Both the position numbers and the translations under genes were made by a program. The notes below the pieces were generated by a model, which was not told where the DNA came from, made no database searches, and saw nothing but the letters and a program-made list of their open reading frames with translations. Below are positions 43,294 to 50,625 of a stretch of 64,000 nucleotides of DNA, in pieces (position 1 is the first letter of the stretch; the number at the start of each line of letters is the position of its first letter). Location of the stretch: NCBI GenBank assembly GCA_948616425.1, contig CAPGBJ010000053.1, positions 1 to 64,000 of the forward strand, read 5' to 3'. This stretch comes from an uncultured Oscillospiraceae bacterium (GTDB lineage Bacteria > Bacillota > Clostridia > Oscillospirales > Oscillospiraceae).

Positions 43294-43884
43294 ATGAAAC
43301 AAGCAAAAACTTTGCTCGGGGTGCTCCTGTTCCTGGGGATCGTGGCGGCGGCTGTGGCGATTTTCATTCTGCCGATACTGGGCACCACCGCCCCCGGCGG
43401 GCCCAAGCTGTCCTTCGGCGGCCCGGAGACCTGTCAGCTGGGCGGCTCGCTGGAGGAGTTCAACGCCGCCGGCTTCTATATGAGCAAGGACGTTCAGGAG
43501 CACAGCTTTACAGGTCATACCACACAGGATAAGCTGGGGGTTTATCTGGATGCCGGGCGGGGCCAGTCCTGCGGGAGCGGCCGGCTGGTGAACAAGGGGG
43601 ACGGCTACCGGCGCGGAAGCGAATGTATGGTCTACTCCTTCAGCCTGCGCCTGGAGGACGGCGGACACATGACCTGCAACGGGACCGAAATTCTGGGCAG
43701 CACCCAAGACGCCATCCAGGCCGCCTTGGGCAAGCCTGCGGAAACCTACAGTGACAGCGATCTGCACTGCTACACCAAAGGCGGCCGCACCTATAACTTC
43801 CGCCTCTACTACGACGAGGCCGGGGTGTGTATCAAGCTCTCCGCCTATCAGGACGATCCCAAGCTGTCGTTCCTGTCTTTTTGA
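43294..43884 (+). CDS. Membrane-anchored protein of unknown function
   Basis: 196 residues. One N-terminal membrane helix (about 6-30, LLGVLLFLGIVAAAVAIFIL), then an extracytoplasmic domain with five cysteines (CQLGG, SCGSG, ECMVY, HMTCNG, LHCYT, VCIK gives six counting the last). The AIQAALGKPAETYSDSDLHC segment resembles small secreted regulators but I cannot assign a family. ATG follows GGGAGG. It is divergent from the RHH regulator. Confidence 0.72.
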   Translation: MKQAKTLLGVLLFLGIVAAAVAIFILPILGTTAPGGPKLSFGGPETCQLGGSLEEFNAAGFYMSKDVQEHSFTGHTTQDKLGVYLDAGRGQSCGSGRLVNKGDGYRRGSECMVYSFSLRLEDGGHMTCNGTEILGSTQDAIQAALGKPAETYSDSDLHCYTKGGRTYNFRLYYDEAGVCIKLSAYQDDPKLSFLSF

Positions 43885-43894
43885 GCGCCGTATA

Positions 43895-43953
43895 AAAGGC
43901 CGCCCTTTCGGGCAAACTGGCGGTAAGCCAATTTTTACCGAAAGGGTGGTTTT
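43895..43953 (+). promoter_or_regulatory. Hairpin sequestering the CBS-gene ribosome-binding site
   Basis: Left arm about 43895-43911 pairs with 43938-43953 (about 16 bp, a few G-U), enclosing an inner CGGTAA/TTACCG stem (43921-43926 and 43935-43940 partly compete). The AAAGGGTGG (43941-43949) that serves as the SD for the ATG at 43956 lies within the right arm. Possible translational control or, less likely, a terminator of the upstream gene. Confidence 0.5.
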
Positions 43954-43955
43954 CC

Positions 43956-44384
43956 ATGCAGGTAAAGGAATTAATGAACCCCAGTACGGTGACGATAGAA
44001 CCCGCGTCCTCGGCGGCGCTGGCGGCCCGGCTGATCAGCCGGCACAACGTGGGGGCGCTGCCGGTGTGCGGCCCGGACCGACGCCTCCGGGGGATGGTCA
44101 CCGACCGGGATATCGTCTTGCGGTGTGTGGCCGCCGAGGAGGACCCGGCCCAGACCCCGGTGCGGGATATCATGACCCGCAGCTGTACCACAGTCTCCCC
44201 GGCAGACGACTGCCGGGAGGCCACCCGGCTTATGGCGCTCCACCAGGTTCGCCGCCTGCCTGTGGTGGACGGCGGGAAGCTGGTGGGGATGATCTCCCTG
44301 TCTGACCTGGCCCGCAGCGGCCGCTTTGACATGGAGGCCGCCCAGGCTCTGTGTGAGATCTCGGAAAATATCGTTGTCCGCTGA
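43956..44384 (+). CDS. CBS-domain protein (tandem CBS pair)
   Basis: 142 residues made of two CBS domains (about 8-60 and 73-125). VKELMNPSTVTIEPASSAAL opens CBS1, NVGALPVCGPDRRLRGMVTD closes it, and VRDIMTRSCTTVSPADDC with VRRLPVVDGGKLVGMISL forms CBS2. Such stand-alone pairs bind adenosine nucleotides or related ligands and act as sensors. Partner not evident. Its SD is enclosed in the upstream hairpin. Confidence 0.93.
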   Translation: MQVKELMNPSTVTIEPASSAALAARLISRHNVGALPVCGPDRRLRGMVTDRDIVLRCVAAEEDPAQTPVRDIMTRSCTTVSPADDCREATRLMALHQVRRLPVVDGGKLVGMISLSDLARSGRFDMEAAQALCEISENIVVR

Positions 44385-44414
44385 TTGGACAAATGCCCTC
44401 CTGTGTCTTATAAT
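44385..44414 (+). promoter_or_regulatory. Promoter of the TrmO-like gene
   Basis: -35 TTGGAC at 44385-44390, 18-bp spacer, -10 TATAAT at 44409-44414, about 20 nt before the ATG at 44434. Confidence 0.65.
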
Positions 44415-44433
44415 AGAAGCAGGAGGGATTTTT

Positions 44434-45105
44434 ATGGAGATTACCCCCATTGCCCATATTCGCAGCGATTTTCCAGAAAAATTCGGCATTCCCCGGCAGA
44501 GCGGCCTGGTGGAGGAACTCACGGCCACCATTGTCTTTGCCCCTGCGTATCGGGACCCCAGCGCCTTGCGGGGACTGGAGGGGTTCTCCCACCTGTGGCT
44601 AATCTGGGAATTCTCTCAGACCCGACAGGGACGCTGGTCGCCCACCGTCCGCCCGCCCCGCCTGGGGGGAAATAAGCGGCTGGGGGTATTTGCCACCCGC
44701 TCCCCCTTCCGGCCCAACCCCCTGGGGCTGTCCTGCGTGCGGCTGCTGGAGGTGGGACAGGATGACGAGAGCGGACCTGTCCTCCTGGTCGCTGGGGCCG
44801 ACCTGATGGATGGCACCCCTATCTACGACATCAAGCCCTACCTGCCCTACGCGGACTGCAAGCCGGAGGCCTTGGGCGGCTTCGCCGCCCGGCCCAAAGG
44901 GGCTGATCTGGCGGTGGAGTGCCCGGCCGCTGTGCTGGCTGCCGTCCCCGATGACAAGCGAACAGCCCTGCTGGCTGTCCTGGCCCAGGACCCCCGGCCT
45001 CAGTATCAGAACGACCCGGACCGAGTTTACGGCATGACCTTCGCCGGCCTGGAAGTGAAATTTCGGGTGGCAGGGGATCGGCTGACGGTGACAGAAATTC
45101 TGTAG
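44434..45105 (+). CDS. trmO: TrmO/TsaA-like tRNA methyltransferase
   Basis: 223 residues. TrmO methylates N6 of t6A at tRNA position 37 using SAM, with a unique beta-barrel fold. Signatures are the opening ITPIAHIRSDFPEKFGIPRQ, FSHLWLIWEFSQT, GVFATRSPFRPNPLGLSCV and GTPIYDIKPYLPYAD. The C-terminal YGMTFAGLEVKF is normal. ATG at 44434 behind AGGAGGG; the upstream open frame shadows the CBS gene. Confidence 0.93.
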   Translation: MEITPIAHIRSDFPEKFGIPRQSGLVEELTATIVFAPAYRDPSALRGLEGFSHLWLIWEFSQTRQGRWSPTVRPPRLGGNKRLGVFATRSPFRPNPLGLSCVRLLEVGQDDESGPVLLVAGADLMDGTPIYDIKPYLPYADCKPEALGGFAARPKGADLAVECPAAVLAAVPDDKRTALLAVLAQDPRPQYQNDPDRVYGMTFAGLEVKFRVAGDRLTVTEIL

Positions 45106-45176
45106 GGGCGGCTCCAGACGGACGCGCAATATGTCCCCCTCCCCCTACTGGAACCCTATAAAATTTCAAAAACCTC

Positions 45177-45207
45177 TTGACTTTCCCCCTTGTGGAAGGT
45201 GTAAAGT
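45177..45207 (+). promoter_or_regulatory. MerR-type promoter/operator with 19-bp spacer
   Basis: -35 TTGACT at 45177-45182, 19-bp spacer, -10 TAAAGT at 45202-45207. The spacer has a dyad (ACTTTCC... and ...TAAAGT with CTT-GTG-GAAG at its centre). The overlong 19-bp spacer with a central dyad is the hallmark of MerR-activated promoters, and the next gene is a MerR protein. Confidence 0.82.
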
Positions 45208-45230
45208 AAAAACAGAAAAGGGGGAGGCCT

Positions 45231-45881
45231 ATGAAAATTAACGAGGTAGAGGCCCAGGTGGGCATCACCAAAAAGAACATCCGCTTCTATGAGGAACAAG
45301 GGCTGCTGGCCCCCCGGCGCAACAGTGAGAACGGCTACCGGGACTACAGTGAGACGGAAGTTGCCGTCCTACGGCAGATCAAACTGATGCGCAAACTGGG
45401 GGTGCCCCTGGAGGAGATCCGCAGAATGCAGGCCGGGGGCACGGTGGCAGACGGGATGCGGCGCCACCTGGTCACCCTGGAGCGGGAACGCCACAGCCTG
45501 GAACAGTCCATTCAGCTGTGTCAAAGCCTGAAGGGCCGTGAGGAGCGGCTAGACGCCCTGGATGCCGCCACCCTGCTGGAGGAGATGGAGCGGCTGGAAC
45601 AGACGGGCACCACCTTCCAGGACAAGCAGAAAAACGACCTGAAACCCGCCCGCTATGTGGGGGCTGTTGTCATGGCCCTGCTGACTACCGCCCTAATGGC
45701 CGCCCTGATCGTGCTGATGGTGTGGGGCTTTACTGTAGATCCTGCCGACGCCCCGCCCCTGGCCCTGTTGGCGGTGCTGGTGGCCATCCCCGCCGTGATT
45801 ATCCTAGGGGTGCTGCTGGCCCTGTTCCAGCGGATTCGTGAAATTCAGAAGGGAGAAGAAGACGATGCGAAAAACTACTGA
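45231..45881 (+). CDS. Membrane-anchored MerR-family regulator
   Basis: 216 residues. The N-terminal winged HTH (MKINEVEAQVGITKKNIRFY then EEQGLLAPRRNSENGYRDYS) and a coiled coil (about 75-125) are typical MerR. Unusually, residues ~143-167 and ~176-202 are membrane helices, and the protein ends in LFQRIREIQKGEEDDAKNY. The same kind of hydrophobic pair plus tail is found in the next two proteins, so the regulator may be tethered to, or sense, the membrane. The gene overlaps its neighbour by 17 nt, with the tail codons serving as its SD. Promoter has MerR geometry, suggesting autoregulation. Confidence 0.9.
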   Translation: MKINEVEAQVGITKKNIRFYEEQGLLAPRRNSENGYRDYSETEVAVLRQIKLMRKLGVPLEEIRRMQAGGTVADGMRRHLVTLERERHSLEQSIQLCQSLKGREERLDALDAATLLEEMERLEQTGTTFQDKQKNDLKPARYVGAVVMALLTTALMAALIVLMVWGFTVDPADAPPLALLAVLVAIPAVIILGVLLALFQRIREIQKGEEDDAKNY

Positions 45882-46137
45882 CAAGAAAAGTCACGGTCTG
45901 GTGGGCGGCGTCATTGTGACGGTGCTGGTGGTGGGCTTTGTCCTGCTGATGCTGGCTACGCTGATTCAGACCTTCGGCCCAATTTTTCCCTTTCTAGGGG
46001 AGCTGGGCGCGGCCTTTGGGGTCATGTTATTTTATGCAGGGGCGATCCTGGCTGTGGGGGTCGGCGTTGTTGTGGCGCTGATTCAGCGGTGGAAGGAGGT
46101 CAAAGGAGGGGAAGAAGATGAGGCCAAAAAGTATTGA
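45865..46137 (+). CDS. Small two-helix membrane protein with shared tail
   Basis: 90 residues, two membrane helices (about 12-36 and 45-72) and the C-terminal tail LIQRWKEVKGGEEDEAKKY. It closely resembles the C-terminal half of the MerR protein before it. ATG at 45865 lies inside the MerR reading frame; AAGGGAGAAGAAG in the tail codons is its SD. No family name recognised. Confidence 0.85.
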   Translation: MRKTTDKKSHGLVGGVIVTVLVVGFVLLMLATLIQTFGPIFPFLGELGAAFGVMLFYAGAILAVGVGVVVALIQRWKEVKGGEEDEAKKY

Positions 46138-46375
46138 CCGCCAGACGGAGAAACGGTCGGCGGTGCGCTCTGTGGTGGTCAGCACTCTGCTTCAGCTGAT
46201 GATGGCGGGGACGTTGCTCTACCTGCGGACCCTGGGCCCTCCCGACTGGCTGTCCGGCCTGATCCTGATACTGGCCATCGCCGATGTGATCACCATTCCC
46301 TTTACCTTTGCCGCCCTGTGGCAGAGGGTACAGGAGATTGAGAAGGGCGAACTGGAAGAAGCCAAAAAATATTGA
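46118..46375 (+). CDS. Small two-helix membrane protein with shared tail
   Basis: 85 residues with two membrane helices (about 17-36 and 44-67) and the ending LWQRVQEIEKGELEEAKKY. It overlaps the upstream gene by 20 nt; GGAGGGG from the KGGEE codons is its SD. The tail is kept although the next gene is not overlapping here, so the tail is probably under protein-level selection. Confidence 0.85.
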   Translation: MRPKSIDRQTEKRSAVRSVVVSTLLQLMMAGTLLYLRTLGPPDWLSGLILILAIADVITIPFTFAALWQRVQEIEKGELEEAKKY

Positions 46376-46401
46376 TTCCATTGATATAAGGAGGAAAAAT
46401 T

Positions 46402-46713
46402 ATGGTACTGGTAAACATTGACTACATCCCTGGGAAGGAATTTGAGGTGTTGGGCATGGCCAAAGGCACCGTGGTGCAGTCCAAGAACTTCGGCAAGGAC
46501 TTTATGGCCGGCATGAAGACCCTGGTAGGCGGCGAGATCACCGGGTACACCGAGATGCTCAACGAGGCACGGCAAATTGCCGTCAAACGCATGGTAGACG
46601 AGGCCGAGGGTATGGGTGCAGACGCCGTCATCAATATTCGCTACGGCTCCTCCGCCGTGATGCAGGGGGCGGCAGAGGTCATTGCATACGGCACAGCGGT
46701 GCGATTTAAATAA
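46402..46713 (+). CDS. YbjQ-family (UPF0145) protein
   Basis: 103 residues of the YbjQ/UPF0145 family (pentameric or decameric ring fold, function uncertain). The signatures are an opening IPGKEFEVLGMAKGTVVQSK, LVGGEITGYTEMLNEARQIA, the central MGADAVINIRYGSS and the final AEVIAYGTAVRF. ATG follows AAGGAGGA. It is the last gene of the MerR membrane operon and ends at a terminator. Confidence 0.93.
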   Translation: MVLVNIDYIPGKEFEVLGMAKGTVVQSKNFGKDFMAGMKTLVGGEITGYTEMLNEARQIAVKRMVDEAEGMGADAVINIRYGSSAVMQGAAEVIAYGTAVRFK

Positions 46714-46716
46714 CAC

Positions 46717-46749
46717 AGTATGGGCAGGGGAAAATCCCCTGCCCATACT
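46717..46749. terminator. Terminator of the MerR-ybjQ operon
   Basis: Perfect arms AGTATGGGCAGGGG/CCCCTGCCCATACT around a small AT loop, followed by AATTCAT. Confidence 0.75.
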
Positions 46750-46789
46750 AATTCATATAGACCAAGAGGGCCCACAAGAGGGATCATTG

Positions 46790-46822
46790 TATTAGGACCC
46801 CGCCTGCGGCGGGGTCCTAATA
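46790..46822. repeat. Second hairpin in the ybjQ-SBP gap
   Basis: 14-bp arms ATTAGGACCCCGCC/GGCGGGGTCCTAAT with a TGC loop. No T-tract follows. The rest of this ~300-bp gap (46714-47018) has only the SBP promoter. Confidence 0.65.
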
Positions 46823-46912
46823 CAGTAGAGCGGTAAATCCCGTCATTTTTAACACAAAGGGAAGATGCCCCACGGATGAAATATGAGAAAACAGAAAAAA
46901 TAAAAAGCTGTA

Positions 46913-46941
46913 TTGCATAATCTTACAAAAAAGTGTATAGT
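46913..46941 (+). promoter_or_regulatory. Promoter of the oligopeptide operon
   Basis: -35 TTGCAT at 46913-46918, 17-bp spacer, -10 TATAGT at 46936-46941, about 78 nt before the ATG. No operator is recognised. Confidence 0.68.
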
Positions 46942-47018
46942 TAAGAGGCTGTTAAAACAGTGACAGGCTACCATTTAATGGATGAAAAAGACTTTCAAAG
47001 TTGAGGAGAGGACATCAT

Positions 47019-48614
47019 ATGAAGCGATTTCTCAGTCTGGCTCTGGCTGGCGCGCTGGCATTCAGCCTGACGGCTTGCGGTGGCGGCGGCGGCAGTTCCT
47101 CGAAGGGGAACGGAACCGGCAATGATACTAAACTGCTCTACCACACCTACAATTCCGCCCCCTATGTCACCCTGGACCCCAGTACAGAGTACTCCAACGG
47201 CATTATGGTTCTGCAAAATGTATATGAGACGTTGACCCACTACAACCCAGAGACCGGAGAGGTGGACCCCATGCTGGCCACCAGCTGGACCAAGAACGAC
47301 GACGGCACCGTGTGGGTATTTCAGCTGCGGGAGGATGTCACATTCCATGACGGCAGCGCCATGACCGCCCAGCAAGTGGTGCGCTCGTTCCAGCGGGCCA
47401 TGGACCTGGGACAGGGCGGCGCCTATATCTGGGATGCCGTTTTAGAGTCTAACGGTGGCAAGGTGGAGGCGACCGGCGACTATGAGGTGACCATTACCTG
47501 CGGTTACCCCTGCGCCATCGACCTGGTGGTATCTGCCGGCTATGCCGCCTATGTGATGTCTGACAGCGTGGCGGATCAGACCACCGAGTGGTTCAACGAG
47601 GGCCATGACGGCGGCAGCGGGCCCTATATGATCACCCAGGCTACCGGCGACAGCGTGGTGTTAAAGGCCTATGAGGGCTATCGCGGCGGTTGGCAGGAGA
47701 ACCAGTACAAAAACGTCATGATTCGCCAGGTATCCGAGTCCAGTGCCCGGCGGCAGATGTTGGAGACCGGCGAGTGCCAGCTGTCCAGCCAGTTCTCCGC
47801 CACCGACTTGGAGGCCCTGAAGGCCCAGACCGACAAGGTCTATACCTATCAGTCCGAGACCTTTAACAACGTCATCATGTTCCTGAACACCGCCACAGAG
47901 CCATGCAGCAATGCCGATTTCCGCCGGGCTATGGCCTATGCCTTCCCCTACGAGGAGACTGTCAACGAGATTATGAATGGCAACGCCAAGCAGTCAGTGG
48001 GTACAGTGCCCAGCAGTTTGTGGGGCCACAGCGACAGTATCCCCCAGTATACCTGCGACATGGCCAAGGCCAAGGAGTATTTGGACAAATCCGGCGTCAA
48101 CACAGACGGGCTGAAGCTTACTGTCACCTACATGAACGGCTATGACGAGTACGCCAGCGCCCTGCAGCTGTATCAGGTGAACCTGAAGCAGCTGGGCATC
48201 CAGTTGGAACTGCGCAGTATGGAATGGGATCAGCAGTGGGCCCAGGCCCAGAACACCAATCCCGCCGACCGGCAGGATATGTTTGTCTTCATCTGGTGGC
48301 CGGACTATGCCGACCCTGTCAGCTGGTTCCAGTCCCTCCTCCACAGTGAGGACCAGATCGTCTACAATCTCTCCTATCTCAACGACCCTGAGTTGGATGC
48401 CACCATTGATGAGGCCATTGCGTTGACTGTCACCGACCGTGACGCCGCCCAGGCCAACTATGTCAAGGCCCAGCAGATTGTGGCGGACAACGCCTATATC
48501 CTGAATCTGTACGACCAGATGCACACCTTCGTCGTCAGCAACACCATTCAGGGTGTGTCCGAGAACCCCTCCTATTCCAACGCCATCCAGTATTACAACA
48601 TCACCACGAAGTGA
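47019..48614 (+). CDS. Oligopeptide ABC transporter substrate-binding lipoprotein
   Basis: 531-residue solute-binding protein of family 5 (OppA/DppA type). The signal peptide MKRFLSLALAGALAFSLTAC ends in a lipobox with Cys20, then a Gly/Ser linker. ETLTHYNPETGEVDPMLATSW and DVTFHDGSAMTAQQVVRSFQ are family-5 hallmarks, and FIWWPDYADPVSWFQSLLHS lies near the C-terminus. It captures peptides or related solutes outside the membrane. ATG at 47019 behind GAGGAGAGG; the frame-open ATG at 47001 has no site. First gene of the operon. Confidence 0.93.
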   Translation: MKRFLSLALAGALAFSLTACGGGGGSSSKGNGTGNDTKLLYHTYNSAPYVTLDPSTEYSNGIMVLQNVYETLTHYNPETGEVDPMLATSWTKNDDGTVWVFQLREDVTFHDGSAMTAQQVVRSFQRAMDLGQGGAYIWDAVLESNGGKVEATGDYEVTITCGYPCAIDLVVSAGYAAYVMSDSVADQTTEWFNEGHDGGSGPYMITQATGDSVVLKAYEGYRGGWQENQYKNVMIRQVSESSARRQMLETGECQLSSQFSATDLEALKAQTDKVYTYQSETFNNVIMFLNTATEPCSNADFRRAMAYAFPYEETVNEIMNGNAKQSVGTVPSSLWGHSDSIPQYTCDMAKAKEYLDKSGVNTDGLKLTVTYMNGYDEYASALQLYQVNLKQLGIQLELRSMEWDQQWAQAQNTNPADRQDMFVFIWWPDYADPVSWFQSLLHSEDQIVYNLSYLNDPELDATIDEAIALTVTDRDAAQANYVKAQQIVADNAYILNLYDQMHTFVVSNTIQGVSENPSYSNAIQYYNITTK

Positions 48615-48625
48615 GCCTCACCATA

Positions 48626-48654
48626 CGGCACTCCCAGCTTGACCGGGAGTGCCG
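48626..48654 (+). terminator. Attenuator-type hairpin after the SBP gene
   Basis: Arms CGGCACTCCC/GGGAGTGCCG with a 9-nt loop, followed by the imperfect T-tract GTTTGGCTTTCT. It lies between the SBP and permease genes, where partial termination commonly gives excess SBP. Confidence 0.65.
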
Positions 48655-48706
48655 GTTTGGCTTTCTCTTTGCCCTGTTAAACAGACCGAAATGAGGTGCT
48701 CGCCCC

Positions 48707-49717
48707 ATGCTGAAATATATTGTCAAACGAATTCTCAGCAGTGTTCTGGTCCTGCTGGGGGTCATCACCATCACATTTTTTATTGCCCGAGTCCTCCCCT
48801 CCAACCCGGAGGTGAAGTGGGCCGGCCAGCGGGCCACTCCGGAACAGCTGGCCGCCGCCCGCCTGGAACTGGGCTTGGACAAGTCTCTGCCGGAACAGTA
48901 TATCATGTATTTGGGGGATCTCCTCCACGGCAATCTGGGCAAGAGTTTAAATAATCATCAGCCCGTCTCCAGCGAGTTGGGCCGCTACATCCCCGCGACC
49001 CTGGAGTTGGTGCTGCTGGCCTTTGCGCTGGCAATTGCCGTCGGGATTCCGCTGGGAATTTACTCCGCCAAGAAAAAGGACAAGCTGCTGGACCACTGCA
49101 GCCGGTTTTTCTCCATCGGCGCCGTGTCTCTGCCCACCTTCTGGGTGGCGCTGTTCCTTCAGTTGATCTTCTATAAGGGGCTGAACGTGCTGCCCATCGG
49201 CGGACGGCTGAGTGTAGAGGCCACCATCTTCGAGTCGGTGCCTCAGGTCACCGGTATGCTGCTGCTGGATTGCCTGCTGACCGGCAAATTCAACCTGTTT
49301 TTCGATGCGCTGCGGCACATCATCCTGCCCTGTATCACCATCTCCCTCTATCCCATTGGCCTGGTCTCCCGCATGACCCGCAGCGCCCTGCTGGAGATAT
49401 TGGGAGAGGACTACATCACGGCGGGCCACAGCTACGGCCTGAGTGACGGGAAGATGCTCTGGAAATATGCCCTGAAAAATAGTCTGGGCACCACAGCCAC
49501 CGACGTGGCCCTCTCTATGGGCTATACGCTGACCGGTACTTTCTTGGTGGAGGCCATCTTCTCCTGGCCAGGTATCGGCAGCTATATCTCCAGCGCCGTT
49601 ACCACCTTGGACTACCCGGCTATCATTGGTGTGACTCTGTTCGGCGCCACCTGTTACATCATCTTGAATCTGGTGGCTGATATCATTATTGCGTCCGATC
49701 CCCGGGTGCGTCTGTAA
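48707..49717 (+). CDS. ABC transporter permease (OppB/DppB type)
   Basis: 336-residue inner-membrane permease with six helices. The N-terminus LKYIVKRILSSVLVLLGVIT and FFIARVLPSNP are typical of OppB. The EAA-like loop that contacts the ATPase is ITAGHSYGLSDGKMLWKYAL (about 236-255). GTFLVEAIFSWPGIGSYISS is the last conserved block. ATG behind GAGGTG. Partner of the OppC-type gene after 12 nt. Confidence 0.93.
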   Translation: MLKYIVKRILSSVLVLLGVITITFFIARVLPSNPEVKWAGQRATPEQLAAARLELGLDKSLPEQYIMYLGDLLHGNLGKSLNNHQPVSSELGRYIPATLELVLLAFALAIAVGIPLGIYSAKKKDKLLDHCSRFFSIGAVSLPTFWVALFLQLIFYKGLNVLPIGGRLSVEATIFESVPQVTGMLLLDCLLTGKFNLFFDALRHIILPCITISLYPIGLVSRMTRSALLEILGEDYITAGHSYGLSDGKMLWKYALKNSLGTTATDVALSMGYTLTGTFLVEAIFSWPGIGSYISSAVTTLDYPAIIGVTLFGATCYIILNLVADIIIASDPRVRL

Positions 49718-49729
49718 GGAGGCGGAGCT

Positions 49730-50614
49730 ATGAACGGTTTTATCCAGGCGATGCGGCCCCGTATCAAGAGTGCGCAGGAGAGCATGTATCTGCTGACCCG
49801 CAATCATCTCAGCCTGATTGCGCTGATTGTACTGATTCTTCTGATAATCGCTGCCCTTTTGGCCCCGGTGATTATCCCCTATCCAGAAGACGTAATGGAC
49901 GCAGCCCACACCGCCATCAAGCTCCAGCCCCCCAGTCTGGAGCACCTGATGGGCACGGATGAACTGGGCCGGGATATCTTCAGCCGTGTGCTCTACGGTT
50001 CTCGGGTCTCCCTGTCCGCAGCCCTGTCTGCCGTGGGACTCTCCCTGATAATCGGCGTCCCCCTGGGCGCTATCGCGGGCAGTTTTGGCGGCTGGGTGGA
50101 CAATGTCATTATGCGTCTGACAGATGTGTTTCTCAGCTTTCCGCCCCTGCTGCTGGCCATCGCCATGGTGGTGGTCATGGGCAGCAGCCTGAATAACGCG
50201 GTGCTGGCTATCGCCCTGTCCTGGTGGCCCTGGTATACCCGCCTGATCCGTGGTCACGCCATCTCTGTCAAGGAGCGAAAGTTTGTCCAAGCCGCTGAGA
50301 CCATCGGGACAGGCCGGATGAAGATCATTTTCAAACACATCATTCCCAACTGTATCAGCCCTGTGATTGTTCAGGCGTCTATGGACATCGGCGGCGTTAT
50401 TTTGACGGTGGCCAGCCTGTCCTTCCTGGGATTGGGCGCCCAGCTTCCCACCCCTGAGTGGGGGCTTATGATCTCCATGGGGCGCCGATTCTTCCCAGAC
50501 AACTGGTGGTACTGCATCTTCCCCGGCGTGGCTATCTTTATTACGGTGCTGTGCTTTAATCTTCTGGGTGACGCAATCCGTGAGATTCTAGACCCCAAGA
50601 CCCGTAAGAATTGA
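49730..50614 (+). CDS. ABC transporter permease (OppC/DppC type)
   Basis: 294 residues with the OppC N-terminal region, then five or six helices. HLMGTDELGRDIFSRVLYGS is the family signature (about 62-81); the EAA loop reads FVQAAETIGTGRMKIIFKHI, followed by PNCISPVIVQASMDIGGVIL. The C-terminus ends near DPKTRKN. GGAGGCGGAG precedes the ATG. It forms the translocation pore with the OppB-type permease. Confidence 0.94.
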   Translation: MNGFIQAMRPRIKSAQESMYLLTRNHLSLIALIVLILLIIAALLAPVIIPYPEDVMDAAHTAIKLQPPSLEHLMGTDELGRDIFSRVLYGSRVSLSAALSAVGLSLIIGVPLGAIAGSFGGWVDNVIMRLTDVFLSFPPLLLAIAMVVVMGSSLNNAVLAIALSWWPWYTRLIRGHAISVKERKFVQAAETIGTGRMKIIFKHIIPNCISPVIVQASMDIGGVILTVASLSFLGLGAQLPTPEWGLMISMGRRFFPDNWWYCIFPGVAIFITVLCFNLLGDAIREILDPKTRKN

Positions 50615-50625
50615 GGAGTGGGAAT

